Positions 1-10,850 are shown, counted from the stretch's first letter. The stretch is DNA of 64,000 nucleotides from Shinisaurus crocodilurus (GCA_021292165.1 CM037883.1:5682934-5746933), one strand, 5' to 3'. Numbers and translations: made by a program. The notes: generated from the sequence alone by a model not told the origin.

Positions 1-640
1 GTGCAGGCTGTAGATTTTGGGTGCCCTAGCTGTCAAGTTGACAAGAATGATCGCTTTCATTTGCATGCAATGCCTCCGACTGTCCCTTCAGGATGGATGA
101 TGGACCCTTGCTTCATCCGTCATCACTTTGTTACTTTTTTATAAGATGAAAAGGATTGTCGGGGGGAGGGAGGGAATTAAGAAAGCTGAAAGATTTTTAA
201 AAAAGTCATAAAATGCACTTTGCAGATCTCCTTGAAATGAAGGGTAACTTCAATCCTCTTTGTTCAACTCAAAGTGCAAAGGAAAGTATTTTGAGTCTAG
301 ATGAAATGGTGCGTCTGCCGTGTAGAACATCTTTTTAGTTCATTAACTAAAGTGAAATTTTGATTCTGACATTAATGAGCCGTTTTTCTGGTGAAAACGT
401 GGAACCTGTTCTGCATTCGTCTTTTAAAAAATTAAGCGGGGGGGGGGGAAGGTACGGTGTTTTATGAGAAGTTAATCACATCCAAAGTAACCTTTTTCTG
501 TGCTGTGGGATTTTTCTCTGCGGGATGAAAGCAAAACTGAAGCGAATCAGGGCAATCCAGCCAGAGTTTAAGCACTTTTAATTCCAGTTTCATTGGGGGG
601 GAAAGACTGTGATCCTTAACACACTTAAGAGGGAATAACC
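1..640. other. Apparently single-copy intronic DNA
   Basis: AT-rich sequence with poly-G runs at 161-172 and 438-448. A segment near 735-800 partly repeats 116-160 (CACTTTGTTACTTTTTTATA then AGATGAAAAGGATT). No coding, RNA or recognised repeat signal was seen. Confidence 0.4.
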
Positions 641-699
641 CCATGGAACATAGAGGGGCATTCTTGCCAGTGAAGCTGCACAGGAACGTGCTGCATACC

Positions 700-850
700 C
701 CATGGCCTAAAAACCATTTGTGCAGCTGCTACTATGGGCCTGTTGACACTTTGTTACTTTTTTATAAGATGAAAAGGATTTGTCACTACAAATTCCACTA
801 CAATGGAATTTGTGCAGCTGCTACTTATGGGCCTGTTGACACTCAGCTTG
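700..850 (+). repeat. Local direct duplication containing TTTGTGCAGCTGCTAC
   Basis: The string GTGCAGCTGCTACT..TGGGCCTGTTGACACT occurs at about 720-751 and again at about 811-843. The intervening DNA includes the TTACTTTTTTATAAGATG segment also seen near 131-150. It looks like a small local rearrangement of unique DNA. Confidence 0.5.
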
Positions 851-1394
851 GGTGCATAGGTTATCTATGTGGCAAAGCAATAGAGTGGACCACAGGTTCA
901 GGTGCCTCTCCCTCCACTACACAAATCATGTGTGCATATCAGGGGTGCAAAGCGATATTTCAGTGGAGGGATGGATTGTCCCTGACCAGGCCCTCCATGA
1001 TAGCACCTTCTAGATAGCAATGGGGGCGAGTGTGCAAACCCAAGTCTCATTCCTGCAGCCCACCATGTAGACCGCTTTTATGTGAGCCAGGTCCTTCTCC
1101 ATTTATTTATTTCTTTAGAAGATGTATATCCCTCTTTTGGACTGAATGATCTTTGAGATGGCTTACAACAGATTGCAATAATATTCACACAAACAACAAG
1201 TCCCACCCAATCCTGCAGCCCCTTAGTTCCTGGCAAGTGGAAAGGACCAAAAATGTGTTTTCCATCAGCTCTGCAATCCCATGGCAATTGGCAGTTGGAG
1301 GCCAGTGTTCTTTCTGGCAGGGAAGAAGGAAATCAACCCACTGCAGCTGCTCCTTCTCTGGACAATGAATGGGGCAAAGCTGGTCTTCTCCTTG

Positions 1395-1512
1395 TCAGGC
1401 CTGGTTATTACTTGGATGGGAGACCCCCTCCTAGTTTCCTGCATTGAGCAGGGGGTTGGACTCGATAGCCTTGGACTCCTTCCAACTCTATGATCTATGA
1501 AATCTATGAAAC
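1395..1512 (+). mobile_element. 5S-rRNA-derived SINE with CR1-type tail, 5' truncated
   Basis: The first part keeps the 5S rRNA internal promoter segment, GTCAGGCCTGGTTATTACTT then GGATGGGAGACC. It runs straight into a CR1-like 3' tail with GAGCAGGGGGTTGGACTC and ends in short CTATGA repeats. Most of the 5S head is missing. Compare the longer copies near 17272 and 15799. Confidence 0.8.
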
Positions 1513-1849
1513 TTATTCTTCTGGAGAGTCGCAGTGTCCCAATCACCCTCCATCTCCTGGCCAATGGCAGAGGCCAGAGTGTGCTTCCCTTCTGCTCTCC
1601 AGGCCCAAGGCAACACAAAAAATATTTACTACTAATGGCAGTGACTTGTGTGCTGATAGTTGGTACCTTTGCATGAATATGGTTCTACATGGAGTAAGAT
1701 CATGTCTCCATCTTATTTCTGATAAGCAAGAGAACACCACTGCCAGTCTAGGAGATCCACTACAATGGAATTTATTTATTTCTGTGGTTATTTAAAATGA
1801 TGGTTTCAGCCAGCTGCCTCCCAAGACAAGGAGAAGAGACTGAAAGTTT

Positions 1850-2175
1850 AATGCAAAGTTAGCAAGATGTGCTGGAACAGGGAATCTAATGCCGAGAGTC
1901 ATTACGCTCTCTAGCTGCTGCAGACAAGTGATGGATTACCTACTTGAATAAATAATTTCAAATAGAACAGAACTTTGTCACAGGATAATGATGCCTCCCT
2001 TGCTCCCAGCTGAATGCTGAGACATTTTATGGAAAATAAGTGTGAGATGTTTATTTTCAAAGCCGGAGACATTTATCCTCTGACAGCACTGTGTTACAGT
2101 GACTTTATTTCTGCTATATCAAATGACGGATGCAGGCGTAATCATTTTGTCAGGTTGATATTGCTGTGTTAGTAA
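1850..2175. other. Single-copy segment, possible conserved non-coding element
   Basis: AT-rich, non-repetitive sequence with many homeodomain-like ATTA/TAAT words and no open frame of note. It has the look of vertebrate conserved non-coding DNA, but nothing in this sequence alone proves constraint. Confidence 0.2.
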
Positions 2176-2389
2176 AGGAAAGGCAGCTCAATCTCCTGAA
2201 TGTCAAATTGCTACCAAATCACTCAAAATATGCAACAATGCTGCTTCCCACCGCCCCTTTCCTGAATGAACTGCTTAGGCTGACTCTCACTTTTTCCATA
2301 TTAATTTTCAGCCTAGTGGGTTGGGGTTTTTGTTGTTTTTTTTTAAAAAAAAAATGCCTTTCTGAATTGAAAATAATTCCTTCCCTCCC

Positions 2390-2530
2390 ACTATTTTATC
2401 TTCACAATAACCCTGTGAGGTAGGTTTGACAGTAAGATAGTGACTCGCCCAGGATCATCTGGAGAGCTTCATGGTTGCAAGGGGTGTGGGGTTGAATGCA
2501 AGTCCTTGTCTGACACTTTAACCAAGGTGG
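2390..2530 (-). mobile_element. Diverged Sauria-type SINE fragment
   Basis: Reads as the reverse of the Sauria SINE body: TTCACAATAACCCTGTGAGG, then TAGTGACTCGCCCAGGATCA and a GAGCTTCATGG block. It is clearly older than the copies at 27.9 and 40.8 kb. Confidence 0.6.
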
Positions 2531-2616
2531 GGGCAATATGTGGGATGCAGGCAGCCCCTCTCACCCCTCAGTGTGGCCCCAACACCCCACAAAGCACTGC
2601 TTGAATTTGGCAGCAT

Positions 2617-2617
<1 letters not shown>

Positions 2618-2653
<36 letters not shown>

Positions 2654-2676
2654 GCATATATGTGTGTGTGTGTGTA
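2618..2676. repeat. (CT)n then (TG)n microsatellite
   Basis: About 14 CT units at 2618-2646 are followed by a short GTATGCATATA spacer and a TG run to 2676. Confidence 0.9.
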
Positions 2677-2782
2677 GGGATAAAACCACCATGTATCCCT
2701 ACAAGGAGCTAAAATAGTCAATTTTAGCTGGTTCTGAAGCTAAATTTGTTCCTTTCAATGCTCCGTAGAAGTTTTCCTCTGA

Positions 2783-2905
2783 ACTTAACCTACCTCACAG
2801 GGTTGTTGTGAGGATAAAATAGAGAGGAGGATTATGTAAGTCGCCTTGGGTTCCTTGTAGGAAAAAAGGCAGGGTATAAATATAACAAATAAATAAATAA
2901 ACTTT
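2783..2905 (+). mobile_element. Sauria-type SINE, 5' truncated
   Basis: Contains ACCTACCTCACAGGGTTGTT, GAGGATAAAATAGAGAGGAG and CGCCTTGGGTTCCTTG, and ends in an AAATAAATAAATA tail. The tRNA-like head is absent. Confidence 0.85.
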
Positions 2906-3020
2906 GGTGGAAAACTGCCAATTTGCCCCCCCTTGGAGTGCAGTCCGGGGGGGGGGGGGTCCAGTGGCAAAAATGGCCCCTAGATCCCTCAGATTTGTCC
3001 CCCTGCTTTAACCACTACAT

Positions 3021-3472
3021 CAGATATTCTAAATTGTGGTCCACAGACCACTAATAGTCCACAAGCTCAGTTCAGGTGGTCCACAGAAACGTTGCAGAAC
3101 AGTCAAATATATCTTATCTGTCCATGACATTACTTTTGGTTTATTTTTTCTGATGACTGATTTTGACCAGGGCTGTATTATCAGAAAGGCTAACAAGGTC
3201 CTGGCCAGTGATTTTCATAATCTGCCACTGGTGCAGTCTATGGATTGTTCCCTAAAAATTTACCAGTTATACAGACTGTTCTCAACAGCCTGGCCTAGGG
3301 TCCATGTTTTCAATAATACTGCACTGGTGCTGAAGAAAAAATGTGATTAAAATGTGAGTTATGTATGTGCTTTGATTTGTAGAGCAAACAAACAAAAGTT
3401 TGTGAAGTGGTCCACTGAGACCCCCAGCAATTTTCAAGTGATTTGCAAAAAAGAAGTTAGAGAAACACACTG
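3021..3472. mobile_element. hAT-like non-autonomous element
   Basis: Ends look like diverged terminal inverted repeats (TIRs): CAGATATTCTAAATTGTGG on the left against CAGTGTGTTTCTCTAACTT read inward from the right. Flanks CACTACAT and CACTGCAC match at 6 of 8 positions, as expected for an old 8-bp TSD. The interior repeats the phrase GTGGTCCAC near both ends. An old copy, so moderate confidence. Confidence 0.55.
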
Positions 3473-3797
3473 CACTGCACCATGTTGGCTGTGGTCTCCT
3501 AGGTATCATGCCTCTTAGGTGGCTGTAGTATGTGAGTGTTCTCATGGCAAGAATCCTAAGAGCCCAAAGATCTGAAGGCAGCCTCCTCTGAATGCAGGGG
3601 AGCTGAACCCTGTGATCTTTCTGGCAAACTGTGTTTTGGAGAGCTGGAAGACTCATGAGTCCTCTCCATAGCCCATTCTTACTGCTGAGCTATTAACTCT
3701 GTATCCTTTTCTTCAGAGGACAAGTGGGAAATCCTCTGAGGATGAGGAGGGGTCCATGACACATGTCCACATGGGGCATCTTTTCAGGGAGATCCAA

Positions 3798-4230
3798 TAT
3801 TTATTTATTTATTATATTTATGAATCGCCCATCTGGTCAGACATCCGGCCACTCTGAGCGATGTACTGTCCAATAAAACACAAGGGGGGGGGAACACACA
3901 CACACACACACACTATGAAACACAATTAAAAACAGTACAAAACTTAAAAATCCTAACCCACCCCATATTCCCGCCCAAAAAGCCACGTTTTTAATGCCCG
4001 GTGGAAGCTAATCAAGGAAGGGGCATGGTGGAGGTCACTGGGGAGAGAGTTCCATAAATTGGGGGCTGGCACAGAAAAGGCCCTCCTCCTAGTCCCCACC
4101 AGCCTGGTTTCTCTGGCTGATGGGACAGGGAGAAGGCCATCCATGGCAGATCTTGTTGAGCGGCCTACTTGATGTTGCTGGAGGTGCTCCTTGAGATATG
4201 GCGGCTTGTGTTTCAGCCAAGCTTGCTGTA
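3798..4230 (-). mobile_element. L2-like LINE 3' end with C-terminal ORF2 remnant
   Basis: On the minus strand the frame at 3953-4144 reads RRAFSVPAPNLWNSLPSDL then HHAPSLISFHRALKTWLF, the conserved C-terminus of L2-clade ORF2. Upstream, PPYLKEHLQQHQ continues the same frame. The 3' UTR contains the block GAGTGGCCGGATGTCTGACC and an ATAAATAAATAAATA tail. A CA repeat at 3897-3913 lies inside it. It is a 5'-truncated, dead copy. Confidence 0.8.
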
Positions 4231-4378
4231 GCTCGGGAGTGTGTTGATTTCGAGTATGGGGGTATTGTCATTAAGTATATTTTAAGCGAAGGTATGTGTC
4301 TTGCTTGATTTTTTCAATGTGATTTTATGCTATTTGGTTTTTTCTTTGTTGTAAATCATAACGCATCAGTGGAAATTA

Positions 4379-6262
4379 GGGATGACGGAGGGTTAAGCTT
4401 CAGGTTAGGTTTAGGTTTAGGGTTAGGAAAACCTGGTGGGTGTGCATGTCCACGGGCCTGGAACTAGCCTGCATTGGGGAGAAAGAGTGAGCAGTAAAAA
4501 GAACACCCTGAGTGCTGCCTTTCTGCATCCTGCCTGGATGGAGAGGGATTAGACCTTAGTGTTTGGGGCAGGGTTCAGTTTCAGCTTAGAGTGAGGCTTA
4601 TAAATACCTGGGTCACTGTGCAGGTCCAGGGGCCTGGAACTAGTCTCAACTGGGCAGACAGTGTGAGTGGCCAACAGGAACACCCTGAGTGCTGCCTTTG
4701 TGCATACTGTCTGAATCTATGGGGATTATACCTGCGTGCTAGGGTAAGCATTAAGCTTAAGGTTAGGCTTAGGCTTAGGTTTAGGCTTAGGAAAACCTGG
4801 GTCTGTGTGCATGTACAGAGCTCTGGAACTAGTCTCCACTGGGCAGACAAAGCATGCCGTCAACAAGCACACCCTCAGTGATGCCTTTGAGCATGCTTTC
4901 TGAATGTACCTGCATGTTAGGGTTAGGGTTAAACTTCAGGTTAGGTTTAGGGCTTGGAAAGCCTGGGTCCCATGTCTGCGGGCCTGGAACTAGCCTAGAA
5001 TTGGGCAGACAGAGCAAGCAGTCAACAAGAACACCCTCAGTGATGTCTTTATGCATACTGTCTGAATCTATCGGGATTATATACAAGCGTGTTAGAATAA
5101 GGATTAAGTTTCAGGTTAGGGTTAGGGTTAGGAAAACCCGTGTCCATGTGCATGTCCAGGGGCCTGGAAGTATCCTGGATTGGGCAGACAAAGTGCGTGG
5201 TGAACAAGAACAACCTCAGTAATGCCTTTTTGCTTGCAGTCTGAATGTGTGCAGATTATAGCTGTGATTTAGGGTTAGGGTAATTTAAGCTTCAGTTTAG
5301 GATTAGCATTACAAAAACCTGGATCCCCGTGCATGTCCAGGGCCTTTGAAGTAGCCTAGATTGAGCATAAAGTGTGAGCACTCAACAAGAAAAACCTGGA
5401 ATGCTACCTTTTTACAACCTATCTGGATGGGGAAGGATTATTAATGCGTGTTGGTGTCAAGGTTAAGCTTCAGGATAGGGTGGGGTTAGGAAAACCTGGG
5501 TCTGTCTGTACTTCCACTGCCTTTGAAGTAACCTAGATTGGGCAGGCAAAGCCAGCAGTCAACAAGAACACCTCAATAATGCCTTTGGTCATGCTGTCAG
5601 AATATATGGGGTTAACTTGCTGTGTTAAATGCAAAAAGGGACAATTAAAGAGAAATTGTAAGGAAATGTGGGGGCCATTTTTAGATTTTGTGCTAGTCAA
5701 GGGAAAAGGGAGCATGCCTTGTCAAGATATGATGTTTATTTGGAATATTGAGTAATAGGGGAATATAGAGGATGAATATTCTTTGGTCCTGAATGGTGAA
5801 GGGGACACTGTAGTTGTTATTTGTGTGTTGGTATGATTTTTGTTGTATATTATTTGAAACTCTAAATAAATTTAAAAAAAAATTTTTTTAAAGAATATAT
5901 GGGGTGTATACTCACATGTTAGGGTTAGGGTTAAGCTTCTGATTAAGGTTAGGGTTAGGAAAACCTGGGTCGCTGTGCATGTCCAGGGACCTGGAACAAG
6001 TCTCAACTGGGCAGAAAGTATGACCCATAAACAAGAGAAACCTGAGTGCTGCCCCTTTGCATCCTATCTGAATGAGGAAGTATTATACCTGTGTGTTAGG
6101 GGTTATGGTTAAGCTTCAGGTTAGGGTTAGGGTTAGGAAAACATGGTGCATATGGATGTCCAGGGCCTTTGAAGTAGCCTAGATTGGGCAGACAAAGTGA
6201 GCAGTCAACAAGAACCCCCTCCCAGTGATGCCTTTTGGGCATAGTGTCTGAATCTTTGGGGT
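4379..6262. repeat. Tandem satellite of ~177-bp monomers with telomere-like TTAGGG blocks
   Basis: The landmark GGAAAACCTGG or its variant recurs at about 4426, 4601, 4790, 4956, 5131, 5312, 5489, 5958 and 6136. Spacings are 166-189 bases after removing a 293-base insertion. Each monomer has a block of TTAGGG/TTAGGC/TTTAGG hexamers, usually a TTAAGCTTCAGG motif, then a unique segment containing GGGCCTGGAACTAG, GGGCAGACA, CAACAAGAACACC and TGTCTGAATCTATGGGGATT. About nine monomers are visible, each diverged by substitutions and small indels. I do not recognise a named satellite. Confidence 0.9.
5613..5891 (+). mobile_element. 5'-truncated LINE (L1-like) insertion inside the satellite
   Basis: A 279-base segment unlike the satellite lies between two perfect copies of AGAATATATGGGGT (5599-5612 and 5892-5905). 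It ends in TTGAAACTCTAAATAAATTT and an A/T-rich tail. The 14-bp TSD and A-rich 3' end indicate target-primed reverse transcription. The 3' UTR style resembles L1, but no ORF remains to confirm the clade. Confidence 0.8.
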
Positions 6263-7740
6263 TTATCATGTAGAAATGCCAGATGAGTCTCAGCACTGGG
6301 TCTTCCTAAGCCCACACCGTATATGCCACAAGTTGCCTTCTTGCCACACTGGACTGGTGAGAGCTTCTAAGGCAGATTCAGCCTAAGGCTGAATGCTGTA
6401 TAGGTGGTCTTAATGTTTCATGCCCTGGGCAATGCACCTGTCCATTTCAACTTGTTGTCAGAAGCTTCTGTTATGCAAGCAGAGGAAACAAGTGCTCACA
6501 TGCACATTATGTACAGATATCCTAATTTTAAGACACCTTTAGAGAATATTGATTATTGGGCAGATTAAAAATATAATTAATAATAAATAAATAAATTTAT
6601 CCACCCTTGCACAGTTGAAAGAAAGGCTATGATTTATTCCTAATCTCCCACCCCATCTGAAAAGAAAAAAGAAGCTTCAGTAAGTGTTGGCTAGTGAGAA
6701 CCCAAATGAGGCATTTTAGATTGGGTGGTGGAGGAAACCATGGAGGTGCTGATGTTCTCCAGCATTTGATTACATCAACATTAGGTGTGAAGAATTCAAA
6801 ATTGCTTGAAAAATTCAAAGAATGGCATATGTCATTTCAGCACTCCTTGCTATACTCCTGTAAGGAGGGTCAGCCCATCTTATGTTGTTTATCAATTATA
6901 AAAACAGGTCTATCACATAGTCTGACCTACCTACCTTAGAATGAATTGGTCTACTTGAGCTCTTTACAGGCTGGAGCCGTGAACAGGAACATTTATTTAT
7001 TTATTATTATATTTGTTAATCGCCCTTCATTCTTGTTAGAAGGTAAAGATATGCTGCAACATTCTGTTACAGATCACAGTTGTCTTATCAAAGCCCAAAG
7101 TGCTGCTTTCTTTTTCAGTAACATGTATTACACTGTGGCCTTCCCTGTTCTCTCTTTGGTTGGCTTAGTTTTTCCATGTCAGGCACAAAAATGTCAGCAA
7201 CACTACCAGGATGTGAAATGCTTGATACGCGTGCTCTGAATTTTTCTGGGAGCCTGTATTGTTGAGCTAGATGTGAACATAGAATTGGGCTTCAGAGTTG
7301 AATTAATTTCTACAAAGGGTTTTGGCATGCCATGATTTTGCCCCAGTGGATGCTATTCAAACATACAAGATCCGCTGTCAGAATCTATGCCAGGGTCTTG
7401 AATAACTGCTAGGAGATGCCGTCTGTTGATTAATGGGGAGACGGTGCCAAAACTTTTGGTTAAAGGAAGGAAGCTGGCATTTCTTCATGACATGGAAGGA
7501 AATGAAAGATTTTCTCCTGCTTCCCCCTCTTCCCAACCACCACCACCCATGCTCTGCTATCTGTCTTCATAATTTATCCATCCTTCATTTTGGATCCTTT
7601 CTGGAGGACCCAGCCCCATGTGCTTTCGATGCATTGTGGGGCTCTTCTTTGCACAAAAGGCTTTCAGCCTGGCAACTCTTCCTAAGTCCCATGAGGTCCT
7701 CACTGTGTGCTCTCTCATAGGCATTCAGGAAAAGCTGCGG
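6262..7740. other. Mostly unique intronic DNA with one LINE tail
   Basis: An L2-like LINE tail in minus orientation is visible at 6988-7030 (ATTTATTTATTATTATATTTGTTAATCGCCC). The rest, including the open frames at 6694-6939 and 7433-7720, shows no recognisable protein motif. Confidence 0.4.
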
Positions 7741-7744
7741 GCCT

Positions 7745-7990
7745 GCACATTATCTTGAGAAAGTTGTGCATCTTTCAAGATTTGCGCGGTTTGAGAAAGT
7801 TGTGCGTTCTGAGAAAGTTACACATCTTCCAAGTACACATTTTGTGAACGCAAATGCAAGTTCAGGATTTGCAAATGTTTTCAAAGAAAACGTGCTCCTC
7901 TTTGCATTCACACTCAGGATTTGCAAACGGGGCATTTTTTAGTGGTTTGCAAAATGAAATGAAATTCTCACACATCCGTGCATGTATACA
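7745..7990. repeat. Short internally repetitive segment with GAGAAAGTTGTGC units
   Basis: CTTGAGAAAGTTGTGCATCTT, TTTGAGAAAGTTGTGCGTTC and CTGAGAAAGTTACACATCTT follow each other, with TTTGCAAA words downstream. It resembles the interior of the TA-flanked MITE families seen elsewhere, but its ends are not clear. Confidence 0.35.
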
Positions 7991-8212
7991 GTCCAGATGG
8001 AGAGAATTAGGAATATGTTTCCAAAGAGAATTAGGAACATACTTCCATACTTTCTGGCTTTAGGGAACCCTTCCCACTTTCCCTGCACATCTGCTGTGGA
8101 CCTGCTATGTGTTACAGACAATTAGAAGAAGTGTCCCAGAGTAGACATTCAGTTTATGCATGGTTCTGGCCAGGCCTTCTCAGCCTCACCCTTGACCTAC
8201 CTCAGCCTTCTC

Positions 8213-8341
8213 CAACCTCATACTTCCTAGATGTGTTGGTGGCCTTCAACTCTCAGCATTCCTTGCTATTGGCCATTCTAGCTGGGGCTGATGGGAGTTG
8301 AAGTCCAAACCATCTGGAGGGCATCAGCTTAGGGAAGGTTT
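8213..8341. mobile_element. hAT MITE, CAGCCTTCCCCAACC family (diverged)
   Basis: Left end CAGCCTTCTCCAACCTCAT, right end TTAGGGAAGGTTTC, with CTGATGGGAGTTGAAGTCC and CATCTGGAGGGCATCAG as the right arm. No clear TSD. Compare 8514, 34651, 56464 and 60235. Confidence 0.7.
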
Positions 8342-8513
8342 CTCTGCCTGAACATGCAGTGTGCTCCAGAGAACGTGCAACGTGCTCCCTCCTATGTGGC
8401 TGAGCATTTTAGCTCAGCCACATAGCTCCACAGGGTTTCCCGGAAGAGTCATCAGGGCGAGCTGGTTCTTCTGTCTACCATGGATGGTCCTGCACATTGA
8501 AAAGGATTTCAGG

Positions 8514-8631
8514 CAGCTTTCCCCCAACCTGGTGCCCCCCATATGTTTTGGACTACAACTCTCAGCATTCCTGACTGTTGACCATGCTGGTTGAGACTGA
8601 TTGGATTTGGGCACCAGGTTGGGGAAGGCTG
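8514..8631. mobile_element. hAT MITE, CAGCCTTCCCCAACC family
   Basis: Imperfect palindrome from CAGCTTTCCCCCAACCTGG to GGTTGGGGAAGGCTG. Flanks ATTTCAGG and CTTTAAGG agree at 6 of 8 positions. Confidence 0.75.
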
Positions 8632-8640
8632 CTTTAAGGT

Positions 8641-8827
8641 GGAATGTAAGAAGCTGCCTTATATCAAATCTGGCACATTGGTCCACTCCACCTAGCCCAG
8701 TATTTCTACACTGACTGGCAGCCATCTCCACAGGGTTTCCAGGAAGAGACTTTTGTAGCCTTACTTGGAGATGCAGCTTGGAATGTTTTGCATGCAAAGC
8801 AGGTGCTCTACCACTTCAGCTATTGTC
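8641..8827 (-). mobile_element. tRNA-derived SINE, reverse orientation
   Basis: The + strand shows AAGAAGCTGCCTTATATC, the reverse of the family's 3' end. It then shows TTGCATGCAAAGCAGGTGCT and CTACCACTTCAGCTAT, the reverse of the A-box side. It starts ten bases after the hAT MITE at 8514-8631 and precedes another MITE. Confidence 0.75.
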
Positions 8828-8902
8828 ACTCCCCCACAGGGTGCACATCAGTGCACATTGGGTGCTGGCCAAGACTCCTTGGCCTCACACCATCCCCTTT
8901 CC

Positions 8903-9119
8903 CAGTGCAGGCTGGTGGCTCCAGTGTCAACCACTCCAGATTTTACTCTGTTTATCCACTCCAGATTTTACTCTGAGAACTTTTAAGGAGCTATCCATGG
9001 TTCTGAACCCTATCCCCCCCCCAAATGGGTCCAGCACCATGGATAGCTCCTTAAAGTTCAGAGTAAAATCTGGAGTGGATCCACAGCCCCACTGACCTTG
9101 GAGCCACCAGCCTCTCCTG
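8903..9119. mobile_element. Palindromic hAT MITE (GGCTGGTGGCTCC family), copy 1
   Basis: 217-bp inverted repeat. The left arm runs from CAGTGCAGGCTGGTGGCTCC to GGAGCTATCCATGG; the right arm repeats it in reverse and ends GGAGCCACCAGCCTCTCCTG. Flanks are CCCTTTCC and CCCTTTAC, 7 of 8, so an 8-bp TSD of hAT type. The centre contains a poly-C run and a short unpaired loop. No coding capacity. Confidence 0.88.
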
Positions 9120-9363
9120 CCCTTTACATGAACTGAGAGGGCAGTATCCAATGCTGCCCGGCTACCAGTGGGAGGCACTGCTTGTGCAATGGGGATTTCG
9201 TGCTTCTGATCGGAATCGGAAATGACTGGAAATGCTAATTTCTGAATTGGGGCAGGTCTGTGGAGCTCGCATGATGGAACAACCCCGAACCGCCCTGATC
9301 CACTCATTTTGGAGCTTATTTTATGGCATGCTAATCCCTGCTCTGAAAGAGGTGGGTGAACTA

Positions 9364-10028
9364 GGGATGTGTGAGGATTTCGTTCGGGGGGTGGAAGCCT
9401 GGCGAACTTGCCAGGCTCAACCCCCCGAACTCCGTCCCACCTTCCTTGCTTCCCCAGCTCAACTCACGTTCTCCCAAGCCGAGCCAGGAAAACGACTTCC
9501 GGTTTCCCAGTGGGCCGCTTTTTACATAGAAAATGCCATAAAATATGCCAAAAACAGCCACAATTTGCACAAGTTATGCAAATTGTGGCTGCTTTTATTT
9601 ATTTATTTATTTTATTTATTTATTATATTTATACCCCACCTTCTTTCCTGCAAGGAACCCAAGGCGGCTTACATAATCCTCCTCTCCATTTTATCCTCAC
9701 AACAACCCTGTGAGGTAGGTTAGGCTGAGAGTCGGTGACTGGCCCAAAGTCACCCAGTGAGTTTCATGGCCGAGTGGGGACTAGAACCCGGATCTCCCGA
9801 GTCCCAGTCCAACACTCTCACCACTACGCCACACTGGCTCTCAGCCAGTGAGCTCACACTGGCTCTTAATGTATCTTACACCATTTTCTACATTAAAAGT
9901 GGCCCACCGGGAGCCCAGAAGCTTGCTGAGCAGCTCGATACACGTCCGCTTTTGGCCTGGCTCAACGGGCACAGCAGCAGTATCTGCCGAGCCGGAGGCG
10001 GGGCAGGTCCTGGTGGGCCGCCCACCAC
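9364..10028. mobile_element. TA-flanked palindromic MITE with ~20-bp core words, interrupted by a SINE
   Basis: Left end TA+GGGATGTGTGAGGATTT, right end GGGCCGCCCACCAC+TA. The core palindrome pairs TTTACATAGAAAATGCCATA with ACACCATTTTCTACATTAA. A reverse-strand Sauria SINE (9593-9867) sits in the middle. Removing it leaves about 400 bp colinear with the copy at 45488-45910. The TA flanks suggest Tc1/mariner-type insertion. Confidence 0.75.
9593..9867 (-). mobile_element. Sauria-type SINE, near full length, inside a MITE
   Basis: Reverse orientation: an ATTTATTTATT tail, TATTTATACCCCACCTTC, CTCACAACAACCCTGTGAGG, GAACCCGGATCTCCCGAGTC and the head GTAGTGGTGAGAGTGTTGG when read on the minus strand. 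The 5' end appears duplicated, since CACACTGGCTCT occurs twice (about 9829 and 9856). Confidence 0.9.
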
Positions 10029-10134
10029 TAGGTGGGTCCCAGTTGCACAACAGAATCGGCGGGAACACAACAGCCCTGTTGGATACTATATAGAGTATAC
10101 ATCATAAAACATGCCCAACAGTCCCCAGCCAGCG

Positions 10135-10850
10135 CATATTGCAGGCAATCAGTAGTGATGAGCAAATTGTCTTTCAGGGAATCTGATCCACCATTACTGA
10201 CCTGCACGTTGAGAAATCCCTCATAAGCTTTTAGAGGAAAGCTATCACTTGCCCGTGCTATTCTTTTCTCAAAAATAGTCCTGGTACTCCCTTCAGTCTC
10301 GGGTTACTTATTTCACATATCTGTGTGGTTCAGTGACCACTTGCTCCCTGACAGTGTTTTACACCATTCATGAAAGCTATAATTTAAAGTGTTGTAAGGG
10401 ATCAACATGAATGCCAGGTTTAGCAAAGAGTTTTCCCCAAGTCCCAGGCCTAAGGTACTCACAGGAACGTGCTTCTTCTCTTCCTAATATTTATATCTAT
10501 CTTTCTGGCTCAATCATATCACTATCTGACCAACTGAGAAAGCTTGACATTTTTGGGCAAACATCCACCATTAATTCATTTCTAGAGCCCAGAATACAGT
10601 TGAGTGTCCCAATAGCCGTCTTTGAATTTTGCCGCTGGATAAACCATGCTATCCATTTTTCTTCTTAGCTGAAAATGGCTGGAAGTAAAATGAAAATAAC
10701 ACGAAGTTAATTCAGAGGGTTTTAAAAGGCAAAAAGAATACATGATCCATAGTGAGATATACACAAAGATGCTGCCTCTATATTGATGTAGAGAGGAAGA
10801 CATGCCCACCTATCCAGAAAATAGCCCAATGCCAAATGTTGTTGAAATAA
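10135..10850. other. Unique intronic DNA
   Basis: No coding or repeat signal is recognised. The open frames at 10411-10668 and 10582-10809 have low-complexity or unremarkable translations. Confidence 0.4.

Noticed and set aside
4591..5222. Overlapping open frames in the satellite (96, 122, 89 and 85 aa)
   Set aside because: They arise because the tandem repeat has few stops. The peptides are repeat translations on both strands.
5200..6260. Direct repeats with regular spacing considered as a CRISPR-like array
   Set aside because: The whole ~177-bp unit is repeated, not a short repeat separated by unique spacers, and the genome is vertebrate.
9232..9723. 163-aa frame on the + strand
   Set aside because: Runs across a MITE and a reverse Sauria SINE (the C-terminus is SINE translation).
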